This document shows, in pieces, positions 33,121 to 47,800 of a stretch of DNA of 64,000 bases. The notes under the pieces were generated by a model. The model did not search any database and was not told the DNA's origin. It worked only from the letters and a program-made list of their open reading frames with translations. Position numbers and translations under genes: made by a program. The stretch comes from Anisakis pegreffii. Taxonomy: Eukaryota; Nematoda; Chromadorea; Rhabditida; Anisakidae. Every line of letters begins with the position of its first letter. The first letter of the stretch is position 1. The stretch spans positions 1-64,000 of the forward strand of contig JAPYMA010000103.1 in NCBI GenBank assembly GCA_035041965.1, read 5' to 3'.

Positions 33121-36100
33121 TCAAATGCCAATCTTAAACTCTTTCATCTCTCCACGATCAGCAGGCGTTTTGTTGCTGTCCGATTTTGGTGTTGAGACCT
33201 CTTTGGGGGTTCCTTTCGATTTTGAACTGCAACTCAACGAATTCTCAAGCAAGTGAACCTCAGATCTGACTATTTCTGAAGTATCCTTTAAGTTTAAGCG
33301 GTAATTTTTCAGTTTTAACGAGTTCTTGCAATTGTATGAATCAAAATTTAGTAGAGTCAGTAATGTGGTTATAGTTCATATGATAACTTAAAGTTTTTCT
33401 CTTTGAAGCAAACAGCTGAAAGACCAACTCATCTGAGTTTGAATTGGATGATTTTGTTGATGGGTTAGCATCACTCTTCGGAGTCATCTCTGAAACACGA
33501 TTGAAAAAACATTTCAGGAGTAGACTGGCGACAATAATGAATCACACGAAACTTCAATAATTTATTCACTGGAATCGAATCAATCAACTGAATTTGAGTG
33601 GGAATCTAGGAGTCAAGTGCAGATTCATTAAATTTCCTGTGACTTGTCAGAATTTCGCATGAATTTAAAATCACTTATTCGATCATTATACAAAATTTAT
33701 CCCCACTTATATCTGTTATGATCTTATATCAATGAAATGATCGAACTTTATGAGATATCCATGTAGAATTATTTTTGTACTTTTATTCGGTGGAAGATTC
33801 GTTGAATTTCGCATTCAGAAAGAGATATCTGAAGAAGCACTTTTCATGAACGTTATTATCTAATGTTTAAAAATGCAATATCCAGTGAAAGAACTAGATT
33901 GTCGCTTGAAACTGAAGATAAAATTCATCTGAATATTATGATGATAGTAACCTTTAGCTGTGGCCAAAGCTGCATCTTGTTGTTTATCCGTAGGCGTCTC
34001 GATAGGGCCACTCTTCTGATCCGATTTGCTCGCTTGCTCTGGTGGTTTTGTTGCAGAATCGGTCTTCTGAATTGATCCAACAGGATTCTCGCCTAAAATG
34101 CTCATCTTTATTTGGTCCTTTTTTACTTTTGGTGAACAATTTGTATACTGTTGCCATAAACAAAACTCGATATGAACGCCTTGTAAGCGATAGTCTTCAT
34201 TAGAGGAAAATTATATGATAAAACAGCTTTCTCGAAAATATTGTCAAGTTTTTCAAATGATTTTCAATGCGGCAACATTCTGAAGTTCCATCACAACTTA
34301 TCTTTCATACTTCAAAAAAATGATCCAAATTTCTGATCCATCTGTTCCGATCACGATCATCAGCACTGATAAAAATCAAAAACTCGAGCGTTTCCGAAGA
34401 AAGAAGCGTACCCGGTAACTCAGCCACTGGTATAAAGTTCTTATCACCCACTTGATTGAGTGAATCTTTCGCTACTGGTTTTACATCATTATGTTGATCA
34501 CCAAAGAGATGGGCTGGTGACTGTTGTTGCGGTGAACCAGGTGTCTTCTTTGCAGCACTATCCACTGAAACTCATATGTGGAGAAATCTTCTTCGTTAAC
34601 TTCTTCAAATAGCATTGGATTCTACCTGAGTTTGCTTATGATCGCCAACTTATCAACATTAACAACAAGGAGACATGTGAAAGCAACGTATCCAATTTTT
34701 GCTATAGTAACATTTAATCATGTGCATGAAAGATCAATCGTTTTACAGTATGTGATACCCTGAGTCAATGGACTTCATACTTTTGATAACAACGATCAAC
34801 TTCACAATCAACATTTGATTTCTGTGAATTCGGAATGATGATATGCTGCTATCACTTCAGAATGATAAGATATCAGTTGTTATCAGTGGAGCGAGTTCCT
34901 TGAGGTCAACGCTCAGAGGACTTCATGCTGTTACCAGATATCTCAACACAGTAACAAATGGGAGAACATTCAAGCTGGTCTGCTTCCGAATACTACTTTC
35001 GTACATATGTTTAGCATGATCTTATTCAGCACGCCCTTTGCTCGTTCAATACAGATAATCGATGTCAACATCATATTGTAATCAGAGTGAAAATGTTCTG
35101 TAATCCTAATGTCGACTACAATAAGATAAATGCATGCGTCGAAGGGCGCAAGCGTGGAAAATCAATGATTTTGCATTCACACATGAAAAATACAATAATT
35201 TTTATGCTTTAAGTCAACTCACGATCCTTGTCAGAAACAGCCACATAATTGGGTGGAGCTGAAGCGGCCACTAATGAATCTTTTATGCGTATACCAGTTT
35301 CATGAGCTGTAATCTGGCTTACTTCTAGTGCATTTTAGGTTTTGAACAAGTGAATTTCAAAATATTCCTTTGATCTGGAAAGTCAAATTCCCAATTTTTC
35401 ATACCAGTGCAGCCTTTTGGAGAATACATGATCGACTCAACATGAATCTTACAATCAGCATTCTCTAACTGAATCAGCTGAATTCAAACCACATCGAATA
35501 TTCAAACCAATGAGGAAACTTAGAGATCTAGCTGTTGTTTCGCGTAAAATCCATTTTAGGAAGCACTTGCAGGGAAACATCCTCAGTTCAATTATAAGTA
35601 TGCAAGCTGATTGCAGCTGGCTTTTGCACGTCAAATCTCAAGTAATATGCACTTTAGAGTTGATATCAACAGATACGAACGATAAAATGAGCTCAATTGA
35701 ATCGATAATGAGCTCTAACTTACCGCTATCAGCACCTGAATCTGATGATTTTCTTGCTTTATCCTGTTCTATATCTATCTTTACATCTCCTTTACTGGAA
35801 TCCTTTGTCACTCTCTCACAGCCGTCTCCTTTCTCTTGCGCCAACTCCCGAATATCCGCATTAACCTGCTCGGCTACCCCGTATGGTTCACTCTGTAACT
35901 GCTCTTTCCCTTAATCAGCTGTGCTTTACTTACATCTTAAGATCAGTTCTGAATTTCATCTTTAAATGATGATCGATCAAATGGGGAGCGATATTCATTA
36001 GGATTTATAAAAGAGTTCAACAATGATTTCAGTATATTTCAAGGAGTCCATTGACTCTGATAATTATCAAAGGCTAATATTTTACGTGGTCAAACTGGTC

Positions 36101-37518
36101 AGTAGATAGCAAACTTAAAAACAGCATTTTCATCCTCAGATTGATGAATTCGAACTTCCATAATGACCTTGTTGAAATCTCTTGTTCTAGGCGCACCAGA
36201 GTCTGAAGTGGATCGCGATCGTGAACGATAACGCTTTTCGGCTGGTGTTTCCTTCGGTACACTATCATCCTCTTCGTGATCCAACGAAATCCTCACCGTG
36301 GACGTCTTGCTTGGTTCATTTGGCTTGCTTCTCCTTGTGATAAACAATTCTAATCACGCACATTCAATCCTCTCGCAAATTTCACCCAAATTATCAGGAA
36401 GCAATGAATTGAAATATGAGAATTTTCATCATAAACAAAATACTGCACAAAATTCACAACTTCCATGAGAATTTAACCCATTTTCAAATGTTTACCAAAC
36501 AAAAACTGAGAATTGAATAGCTTTCTTAAAAATTCATTTAGTTACTTCAATTTTTTCGCACCATCACGGCTCTTAGTCTTGCTTGGACGGTGACGTCGAT
36601 CAGCCGAACGTGAGGATCTACTTGCGCTAGTCGTCGATCTCATTCGACCACTTCTACTGGTCCTTCGCGATTGCCTCTGATATCTTTCGAGATACTAAAA
36701 TCTGAGTGTGAATGGAACAACCCAGTGATCTCTTACAAATGCTTCATGGAACACTTATCGAAATCATTATCAATGAACATCCAGTCAATTTACTCTTTAC
36801 TGATAACATGCGCCATTTTGCTCGAGCACTTTTTTGAATTCATGTGATGATTTTTCTGATGTGAGGAGAAATTGCCTTGATCTTTTCAGTTAGTGATAAT
36901 CGAAAATGATCACTCAGCTAGATATCGCCTTCTTATCGAACGTTGATAATAAATTCAAGTTTGACTTTTTGAAGTCTTGTGAAGCGATTACTCAAGAGAA
37001 TGTTGATAAGGAAATGTGTTCTGAATTGCATTGTTGAATTCAGCTGATTCGATCACCTCAGAGTATCGCTGACTTTGCCGTCCTTCAATTAATATTCGAT
37101 AGATTATAGCGATAGTTTCAAGGACACATAAGATGCCAATCACAACCGTTATCACTAAAACGGCTGTTTGAAGTGACGTAATCGAATCATATAAACGTCC
37201 CACATCCGTTAGCCATAGTCGTTTTGGTGTGAACTGCAACTGAAACATAAACTCCTTTTCAAACTGACCATGTGAAACAGTTGGGATCAACTAGCAATAA
37301 CGATAACAACGATGTTTTGTTTGATTGATTTTGACTGCATTTCTGTGAATATCACAATCCAAATTAATATTAGTTTACATTGTCAAACGCAATAAACATT
37401 CCACCAGCTCTAAACAATAGATCCAAAGGAGCATTTCATAACATTTTCACATTCAATTCCGATGGACTCTCTCATCTCAGAGGGTTCAATAGAATCCGGA
37501 AACTTGCATTCAGATATT
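33121..37518 (-). CDS. Single-pass membrane protein with Arg/Ser-rich tail
   Basis: Ten exons chain with agreeing phases: 37443-37518, 37057-37239 (or from 37291), 36546-36694, 36168-36333, 35724-35892, 35223-35306, 34412-34564, 33952-34092, 33425-33489 and 33121-33243. The 5' end was not found. A Cys-containing head is followed by one strong membrane helix (LQTAVLVITVVIGILCVLET) and a long hydrophilic tail. The tail starts with an Arg/Ser-rich block (RRTSRSGRMRSTTSASRSSR), then an acidic HEEDD block with an RSRSRSTSDSG run, then Lys/Ser/Pro/Gln-rich low complexity to the stop (SKSKGTPKEVSTPKS). The tail looks disordered and rich in possible phosphorylation sites. I recognise no family. A type I orientation and cytosolic tail are inferred from the basic residues after the helix. 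Some boundaries, especially the last two exons, have alternatives. Confidence 0.55.
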
Positions 37519-38888
37519 CTGAATCCTCTTAGGACTCTCAAACGATTTCACCAGCGACTGTCGTCAATGCTAACTCTTGTCAGTTCATTCACATGAGCGA
37601 TATTGTACTAGCATATCTCATAGGGATTCAGAAGTACAATCTCAGAATCTTTATTGAATGCCGTTCTATCCACCTGACTACTTATCATAAGATATTGTAA
37701 ACTTGAACCATTTCTGAGCGGTTTATAGGTGAGATTTTCTATGGGCTCATATACGACCGCAATTTCCTAGAGACTAGGTTATAACCTTTATAACCTAGTC
37801 TCGTAAATCTTTAAAAGGCACTCATTCAACGCCGAGATCGTTCAATCCATAACTCAAATGCTCCATAACCTGTGACATCGCCTTTCCATACGACATTTCC
37901 AATTCAGCCGACATGAATTAAAACTTAAGCTCTACGACCAAATGCCCACCACAACCACTCACAAACAATATAATAATCGACAATGACTCAGTGCAAACCT
38001 TACTCGCTATTAATACCGTCAACTGATTCTACAAATTATCATATATGCAACTCAATATCTGCATAACTGAAGGGTTAACTTTAACCAAAAAATCTTATGC
38101 TAATGTGGAAATCATCGGAAAACGTTGTCCCTTTGCATATTCCCATTCAAATGCCCATCTCTCATTCCCAATTCCATTCCTTATTCATAGAATGTTTTGA
38201 TAAGTGAACTGATCGATGTCGTCCTTATTCAGAGGTTTTATTCCCGAATTCGGGAAATCTCATTATTCCGTTGTCAATTCCATGCATAACAACACAACAC
38301 CTTGATTGTTTCAAACACTTCATAATTGTGATAAATAATAATGATAAGGCGAAAAAACAAAACAAAAAACCTGAATGCAATTCAAAATCGACATCAATCA
38401 AAGATAAATACACATGTTCTAGTGAAACCTCAAAAATTTCCACTGCACGCGAAGACAACTTGCTCAAGAAAGAAACTGAAGAACAAACACTACAATGAAT
38501 AAAACAGGATGGAATGGGGGAGTAATGAGACAAAACTTGAAATTATATGAAACAACAGAAAATCACAACACACTGAAGACAAAATTGAGAACAAAACTAT
38601 CCGATGAAATCATTGCTTCTCCAAGTTTGATACTACAAGCAATCGCAAATGAATGACAATCTCTTTGATATGACCCAAATTAATGATAATACCATGAATC
38701 CACAAGTAGTTTTTCACAATTCACATGCGCATTCAAAAAACATAAAAACTAAATCAAAAAACCAAAACCTCAAAATCCTTAAACAATCTATCATAACATA
38801 ACCAAAATCAATTAAACATGATAAATTTCCACCTCAACTTTACAAAACATTCACACAGACAGTACGCATTTACAAGTTTCTTCACTGA
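37519..38888. other. Stretch between pola-1 and the membrane-protein gene
   Basis: Presumably holds the pola-1 3' UTR and missing 5' exons of the membrane-protein gene. Overlapping frames on both strands at 38225-38533 are open but lack splice support. Nothing else is recognised. Confidence 0.35.
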
Positions 38889-41800
38889 TTATGCACCTCC
38901 AACGAATCCTGCAGCTGCTGTTGTCCGCATTGATGCGAATAGACGTGTCAGTGAAATCCGATTGAAATCATTTCGCGACAACTGCTCTTGACAAACCTTC
39001 AGCAGAGCCGCATTCAACGCTAACACCTCATTGGCATCCTTACGAGTCCGTAACTTTTCTTAAACAATTTCCAGTTCCACAATAAGACGAGCAAAGGATT
39101 ATAGAATTTCAAAATGAATGAATAAATGACTGTTCATTGCCGAGTAAAATATACGTGCAAGCGATAATACAACATGAAATGCAAAAATATCTGACAATTC
39201 TAACAATATGACAACGAACTAAAACAACAACTATCGAAATACACCTTATAACCATGGATGCTGTGACAGATATTCTTTAAATTCAAAATCTTCTACTTGA
39301 AATTCAACAAATAAACCATTCAAAATCTCCTGCTACAAATCAAATTTCATTCCGCATACAAAAAATGAATATTTCAGTTCATTTTGATGGAAAAACCGTC
39401 ATAAAGAAATAAACTCACTCTGCTGTTCCATATTGCATTCACTCAACGCTTTCGTCAAATCGAATAACGTCTCAAAGAACGACTGCTGCTCATATAAAAG
39501 TCTTGACGACTTCTGAAATCAATAATATTTATTTTCTGCTAACTGCAATTTCATTTCAACACAAATATAAACAAAAGAGCAATAAAACGACGAAACAATC
39601 TCGTTCGATTCATGAATTGATATGTTTCGATGCAATGAAGCATCTATCTCCTCGCTCAACTTACCTCTCTTTTCATAATACCATTCATACACTTCGGACA
39701 AACCGCTCCTTGCCGTGTGAAACTCAACGATAACACGCGAGTTCGATAAGCACACACCACATCATCACATACGAAACCACCCTAGAATTTTATTTTTAAA
39801 AAAGAGTGAGTGAGAGCTTTATTTAAGTTTTTCCTCGAGAATCCAAACTCTCCATGATAGGATATAATATTAATCATCCGTCAGCAATCTATTCGTTAGG
39901 TACGAGCGATGATTAAAAGTTACATGAAAAGAAACGAATAAATTGATGAACGATTGTATAAAATTCAAAACAATAAACAAACGTACCGTATAATACTCAT
40001 GAATCGCATTCGATTGTGCTAGACTCAACTGATTGATAAGATAGCTGGGAAAAGCTGTTAGTGGTTGCGTACAGTGTGGACATTGGTCACACCAAAAGCG
40101 AACGTTTAAATCCTGAAATCAAGAATTGCATTTGATCTCGACAAAAATCGCTCTTCGTTTCAGATCGACTAAGCATATGGATGGATCTTTCGAATTGAAT
40201 TTCATTGAATTATTCCCTTATATCAAGAAGAAAACTAAAGACAAATTGCTAAAACACAATGAATAACGTTACAAAAACAAAATTTATTGTTTCTTGGCTA
40301 CATGAGAATTAAGATCTTCGAATTTTTAGATCATTTTAGCACTTCATTCACCTTGGATAAAATTTTATTACTTCATTCATCTTGGTTATGATGAAAATCA
40401 GTTCTTTCTTTTATTCATCTTGATTCAAACATATCAGTAACTAAGAAAATCATTTAGATATTTACACGACAAACCTCTCCTTCAATTGCTTTCGTAATTT
40501 CAATTTCTTTCCGGCACTCTGCATGCGGACATTTGAATTTGAACGGTTGACATAGCGAGAAGTCGTGTTTCCATTCGAAGGTTGTTTCATCGCCTTGCTC
40601 ATCGCCCTGACTATCCGCTGCTTTTGCACGAATGCGATATCCAGACGAGTCGATTCCTAAGATCAGAACGAACATTTTACATTCTTTCCCTGTCTTCAAA
40701 ACCGTAATTCCGACGAATTCACTTCAACTCTCTTCTTTCTGACCCTGCTGTAGAATTTGATGTAAAACAAAAATTTCAAAAAATGTAATGCAATTTTGAG
40801 CACTTTTGAGGATTGCTCGAACTTTCTAATATAAAGGTTCATTTGGAACTTAGAGAATGAATTCACAAACAAACGAATAAGCAAGTAACCAAGTGCGTTC
40901 GCAACGCCCACTGCATCGATTTCTTCGATTGGCTCACACAAACGACACACTACCGGATGGATTTGATGTGCCAAATAGTAATGAATATCTGCAACAAGAG
41001 AAGGAACTTTTTTCTCTCAAATTTCTCATAGTTTCATTTCAAATTCAGCGCATCTTTCAACCCACACGTGTGCATAATCTATTCTTGAAATCTCATTTCT
41101 TTCTTCCCCAACACAAAATCAACGATGAATTTGAAATAAAAACAAAAAAAAATTAAAAAATAAAAATAAATTAAAAGACTTCAGAGCTCAATTCAAATAA
41201 CTCACCAATATGTAAATTTTTATTCGATGCGATTTCACTACGATGATAAGCACGTTGTGTGGACGAATTTTGCGTTCCATCCTATGAATTCATATTTGCG
41301 GATAAACGTTATAAACACAAACGAACAGTGAAAAATGCATTTGCTAAACAATAATGGAGAGAGACAATTTCTCTTAGTTTCGAACCTCAGCATTAACACA
41401 AAAACTGAACTTATCCATAAATGGAAGGTTTCAAATTTCCGATCTGAGTAATCTAACGAAACAAAGTTCATTTAACAAAGTATTCATTCCATCACGACAA
41501 AACGAAAAGCGAAACGAACGAACGAACAAAGTGAAACAATCAAAAACTCACCTCACAAATGATATAATTAACGGTATCGCCTTTATGAAAATGAAATTTG
41601 CCACTCTCGTTCAGTCTCTGCGCAACAGCCGCATGTGGTTGAGACTTGATATCAGCGTATTCCTTTGGATCACGGGTGAGCTGCTGAAATCCGTCCGTTT
41701 AAGATGATATTTGTTGAATCTCAAATCTCAAATCCGACAAGATCCGTTCATTCCAACACATGAATGATCAAATGAACAAACACCTAAATGACCAATCTGG

Positions 41801-44800
41801 ACTGTTCCGGTAGAAACTTTTTAGCTAAAACTCTCCTTAATTCTCTAAATCGAAACTCGAGGTACTTTCAGCTCTGAATTGTTCACATATTACATAGAAT
41901 AGCAATGTAAATCAATTATTTCATGCAGAGATCTGACATGTCACAGTACAATCTAAAACAATAAATAACAGCATTGAATGATGCGTTATTCTTCACGAAA
42001 CAACAAAAAAATTTCTATTGAACGGTACACTTGACAATAAGAAATAAATAAGCCTGAATGTTGTGCAGGCGATTGTCAGTTTCTTTAAACTCACTTTAAA
42101 TATTTCAAATTTCTCAATATCGATCGCATCGTCATCCAATTCCTTCCGCAGAAAACGCAATCGGTCATATATGGACGTGTCCAACTCCTCACGCTTCAAC
42201 GACATCGATAATATCATCTCTACTATTTCACTGAAAACGAAAGAAACTGATCCGTTTTCACTACTAATTCACTAATTTTCTGATCTTTATATTACGAAAC
42301 CTGAATCAAATCACCAAGAATTCTAATCAATATCAATTATTTTAAAAAAGTGATCAACAACGACCTAATCAATATGATTCACGAAGATCTATCCCCATCT
42401 CTTCTCATGTTAAATATGAATTACCAAAGTTTCCCAACTGCGAGCGATTCATCGCTAAATTAAAATTTCTGCCTTATTACCTCATTCACTATCAATACAC
42501 CTCAATAAATTTATCATCAAATACGAATGTCCAATTGAACAAATCAATTAACAACATTAAGAAAATCACACTAACTTTCCAATGTCTTTCGCAAGCATCG
42601 ACCAATCACGTCTCACAATATCCAACCCCTTCATTTCCTTCTTCATCTTATCGCAATTATTCAAATCCACTGCCAATCCAGCGTATTTCTTCTTTTTCAG
42701 CAGCAACAACTTCCGATAGAGACCATCAATGTCTAGTTCCAGTTTTGTATGGCATTTGTTGACCATTCGTTTCAACTGCAATCCAATAAAACGCATTCAT
42801 CGCTTCTGCATCTCAATCGCATCTCAAACAACTTGTTCAACAATTCACATATTACTTCCTTCATCTAATCTTATCACTGATCAAACACATGATTTGCTTT
42901 CCCACTGATAAACGTAAGTTTTTAAACCTTATTGCCCAATTTCTTCGCCTCTTCCAGATTGTCCAATCCCGTATTAATCATAATCGAATCCGTGTCACCG
43001 TAAATAACCGAATAGCCATCTTTCTCGACCAAATCTTTGGTATGCATTAGAATCTGAAACAATGATCAATGTCGATCAGTTCACTTATAAATAATATTTA
43101 TTAAAAATTACAATTACAAAACTAGACACAATATCAAACGTTTGACAACTCACATCTCTGCCTCGTGAAGTGATTAACGCCGCCAAAGGTTTTGCATAGA
43201 AACGTGAATACGTAAAGCCAAGACATCCATACATACTATTCGCTGTTAATTTCAACGCCATTTGTCGAATATTGTACTGAAATTGTTAATTTATCTCAAA
43301 ATGAACTTCACAATTGAATTACCAAATTAACAAATGTTACATTCAGGACAAATTCAACCTCGGAGAGAGATTTCACTTCTATTCTCTTCGAAATATTCTT
43401 CACTTTGACTTTATCTTACCTGTTGTCTTAGATGATCGCTCAGTTTTTCAGCTTTCATCAGATTCTTGACCGCACGACGTCTCTCAACCAGAACACGAAT
43501 CTCCCTCGGTAGAATTCCTTCTTCAGAATCATCTGGGAGTGCCGGCAGCTCCGAATCATCCTCCAAATTACAATTAAACAATTCTCAAAACGATTTCATC
43601 TTCTTACAATTAAACACAAAATTTCTTACGCTTAAGTCAACTGAATTAAAAATTTACAAATACAAATTTATAATAACAATAACAAACAAACAATTGAACC
43701 TTTTTCGACTGATCCACTGTCGTAAAGCAAATGTTGTACTCTTGAATGATACTCGGATACAGACTGTTGAAATCCAATAGGAGTATATATTTATCGTACA
43801 GACCTGAAATCAAGACAAACTTTTGCATTTACACATCTTGAGACCTCAACCACATCAGATATCGCAGGTTACTGATAAACCATCTCAAACTTTCATATTT
43901 CATACATCTCATACATTATAGTTCATCATCTCCATCGCATGCTAACATTTTCAAAATACCAATCTCTTCGAAATGCTACCACAAACCATCCTATTTCATC
44001 TAAAACCAAAACAATTCCAAATGGAAAAACCTTTCTTAGGTTCTAGTACAAGTCCTCCAGTGTATTGTGCCTTTTTACTAGTTTTCTCGTCTCCTTTCTC
44101 TTCAGTTTCGTCTTCATTCATCTCTATATTCTCAGTATCTTTCTTCTTGTTCTTCTGATTATGATGATGGTATTCATATTGAAACTTATTCGGTGCCACA
44201 TAACCAGCCTTGTGAAATGCGTGCAATAAAAGGAATTCATTACGTTCCGCACGTCCACCCATCAGTGTTCGAGACTAAAAATGAGAATACAAGTTCATTT
44301 GCCATCAAATGAAACACCCAAAGTAATGCATTATACCTAGTAAACAAACAGAAAAAGAAATGATTAATGAAAAGCATAAGCAAGTAGCGAGATTATTAAA
44401 ATTTTCAAGAGCGAGCTGTACAATTCAAAAAAGGAATTGACAAGAAAATAACTCATAATCAACAAAATACAAACGAAATGCATACCAAAACACCGCCAAC
44501 AGTTTGTGTGATTTGCACAAATAACGGCAAAGCATTCAGCTCAACGATAATCGAGACTGTTAGCCAAACATTCAACCACGAACGATTTATTGCTTCAATC
44601 AGCTGACGAGAATTCCTAAATTGTACTTGACTGCCACCCAATTTTCGATTATACACATGATTCTTCAATACTAAGCACATATTTCCACTAAAAACCCATA
44701 TAAATTCTGCATGAAAGAAGAAATCCGCCTAAATAAACTCCAATTCATGAGATCAATCCAAACTTCATCAAAACCAAAACTCACGAGAACGACTCAGCGC

Positions 44801-47800
44801 CTTCGATGGAAAGCTCTGCTGCAGTGCCATTGAATCCAAGTAAAGTTGTTGCCAACTCAGCCAAATCGAAACTTCTCGATTTCACCAATTCCATAGCTGA
44901 CGATCTAAATTATAAAATATTTTCGCATTCGTATTCATAATTTCAAAATTTTCCACGAATAATCAATACCAACAACAATTCAACAATAATCTCTGAAATC
45001 GCTCACAAACACATTATATAAATCTAGCAAGACTCGTCATTTTCAATTTATCAAATCTCAATTGCAGTAAGTTCCAAACTTTCACAAGTGAGTTTCATTT
45101 GTTCCGCAATGCCATGCGGGACAAATTACAATTTTGCTCGCTGCTTACACATTGAAATAAAATACAACGAAACTTCAATATTCCATAACATCAAAAATTA
45201 TCAATCATTACAGCAGAACACTAGCAAATCAACAAACATCATGCAAATGAAATTATTCATTCAACTCGCCTACTGTCCACAATAAGTCGACCGGCGGTTA
45301 ACTCCCATTGTGCTGCTTTGGATCGTCCCAATTGCTTCAGAGCAATCGAGCGTTTCAATCGGCAGATTCGCGACCATTGTGCTATTTTCAGTTTTTCCAA
45401 ACGACTAACAAGTGTCGACAAACGGGTCGGCATATCGTGACCCTTCAATTCATAACTCACTATCAAAACTCATTCAAGTCACTGAATGTAAATCAGTTTC
45501 ATCGTAAATGATAATTCAATTGTACTTATCCAAGTATTCTGTTTACTTTGAACGAAAACTCTACAACTTTAAATTCCTTAAATTCATGATTTCATTAACG
45601 AACCTTAAAGTATTGCTCTAAACCCTATCGAATGCGGAAATAATCAACAAAATTCTTCTAAATGGAATACTCTACACACATATAATTTTCCAAACTAAGA
45701 GTAATCCAAAGAGAGATATTCAATCGGATTTCTCGAATGGATTACGAAGATTCTTCCTATCATGTAATTTTTCATCTAAATTATCCTACAAGAAGATATG
45801 CACGAACCAACACAACATCAGGATTCAAATTTTGCATACGACACAAAAATTGACTCAAAAGATGACGTTCGTTTGACGCCTCAAAAACAAATGCATTCAG
45901 TCGAGCTTCTTTCAGACGTTGTTGTAAGTCGAACGGTAGTGCGCGATTTGAAGATTTCGTCACAACTGAAAAAAACCAATCGGGAAAAAATTACTCATAC
46001 GATTGAAATCACAAACAATTCCAAAAATAATAGAAAATCTCACACTGAAAAGAGAACTCCAAGATACTGAAGAAAAATTAAGTGAACAAATAAAAGAACA
46101 ACTGGATTGGAAACATACGACAGTGTCGCTCAAAACGAGTTCGGTTTGAGGTGGGACGATTCAAATCACAATTTGCATCCACAATATACGATATCATAAC
46201 AATCTGAAAATAATTTGCTGTGTCTTCATCAAATAATCTCTAAATTTTCGATTAGAAACAAGGCAAAGACGACTCGAAAGTACAGTTCAAGCACTTCACT
46301 CATTAGCAATGAATAAATTCAAAAGTTTCAAATTCTTTTCAAATCCTTCACATAGATAAATTATGAATTGATCAATTCATCAACCTCATTCTCTTTCTTC
46401 TCGTTAGCCACCGTCGTGAAGTGAACGGCCATCAGAGTAACGTGAGGCATCGGATCGTTGCATTGAATAACGCTAATCGACTTCATTCGTTCCATGTCCA
46501 CCATGAATTCATGCTTCATGTAAGTCTGTTGTGGCGATGAAACAACTGAAATCACACAACAAAAAATGCGAATTCCTCATTTGACTTATCGATTAAAAAA
46601 CTTCTTTTTGAAAACATTTCGATGAAATTCAAAACTTTGCAATTTCTGACGAGTTTGTGAGCGATTTTGATACAATTTTAGCGCTGCTTTTCTTTTCAAA
46701 ACTGACAGCAACTTTTATGATTCTTCCAAATATCGTCAGAAATGTAAAAAAACAAATGAATAGATTCACAAACCATAATCTGACACTTCCAGCCATGATG
46801 GACCTCGCATGTCCACTTCCATCAGCAAACGCTCCATTGCAGTTGCAGTCATGTTGAACACATGACTGAATGTATTCCCTTTCAAATCGGTTGGCAGCTT
46901 TGGGTAATTGCTCTGAAATGCGCTATTGATGACTTATCAAATGTGAATATCATCCGAAGAGAACATTTCAGAGAATTCGATTGTGAATCCAACAATAGAT
47001 CAAATGAAAACAATGAAACAATGACTGAAAAAATAAACTCACTGCATATTGCACCTCTAGAACCTCGGCTGTCTTCGGAATAATTCCATCATTATAGGCG
47101 AAATTCTTTTTCACTGGCTGAAAGAGAAATAATTTTCTTATTCTCTTACTTATCCCCTTAGCTTGCCTCGGTGATAGGTAACCATTCTCTTACTTATATG
47201 ATGACAACAAAGCGATCCAAACGTTATCAGCAAAAATAATCACCTTGATGCACATTATGAACGATGGAAGAATTGCTCATGAACTTGTTGAAGAAACATA
47301 AAAACAAACTTTTCGTTAGAAAATCTTCTAAATTTCACATTGACAAAACTAAATAACTTACTCGACATTTTACAGTAGAAACTCCAAATTGTTTCAGTAC
47401 CGTTTGCACTTCATTGTTCAATTGTAGAAAATCCACTTTACCGTCGTTTTTGTCATCCTCCAAAAAATATTTCAAATTACAATTATGAGATGTCAAGTTA
47501 TGATCATTTAAATATAACAGAAAAGATAAAAGAATGAAAACTTTTATAAGAAATTCTGATTCTCAAAAAAGCGCTCGAAATTCAACGAAGAAATACCGGT
47601 TTTCGAGGCAAAAAGAACACTTGACGCCAAATATTCTTCACTATCACACAACAACTTTCCGATACACCATTGTTGAGCACTCGTCCAAATAGATAGACAA
47701 TACCTGAACAAAGCGATTCGGTGAAATTCAACTCTTCACCTTCATAAGACCACAAAATATAATTTTGTCAAGAAGTTTCTTTTTGAAACTCAAAATTGTA

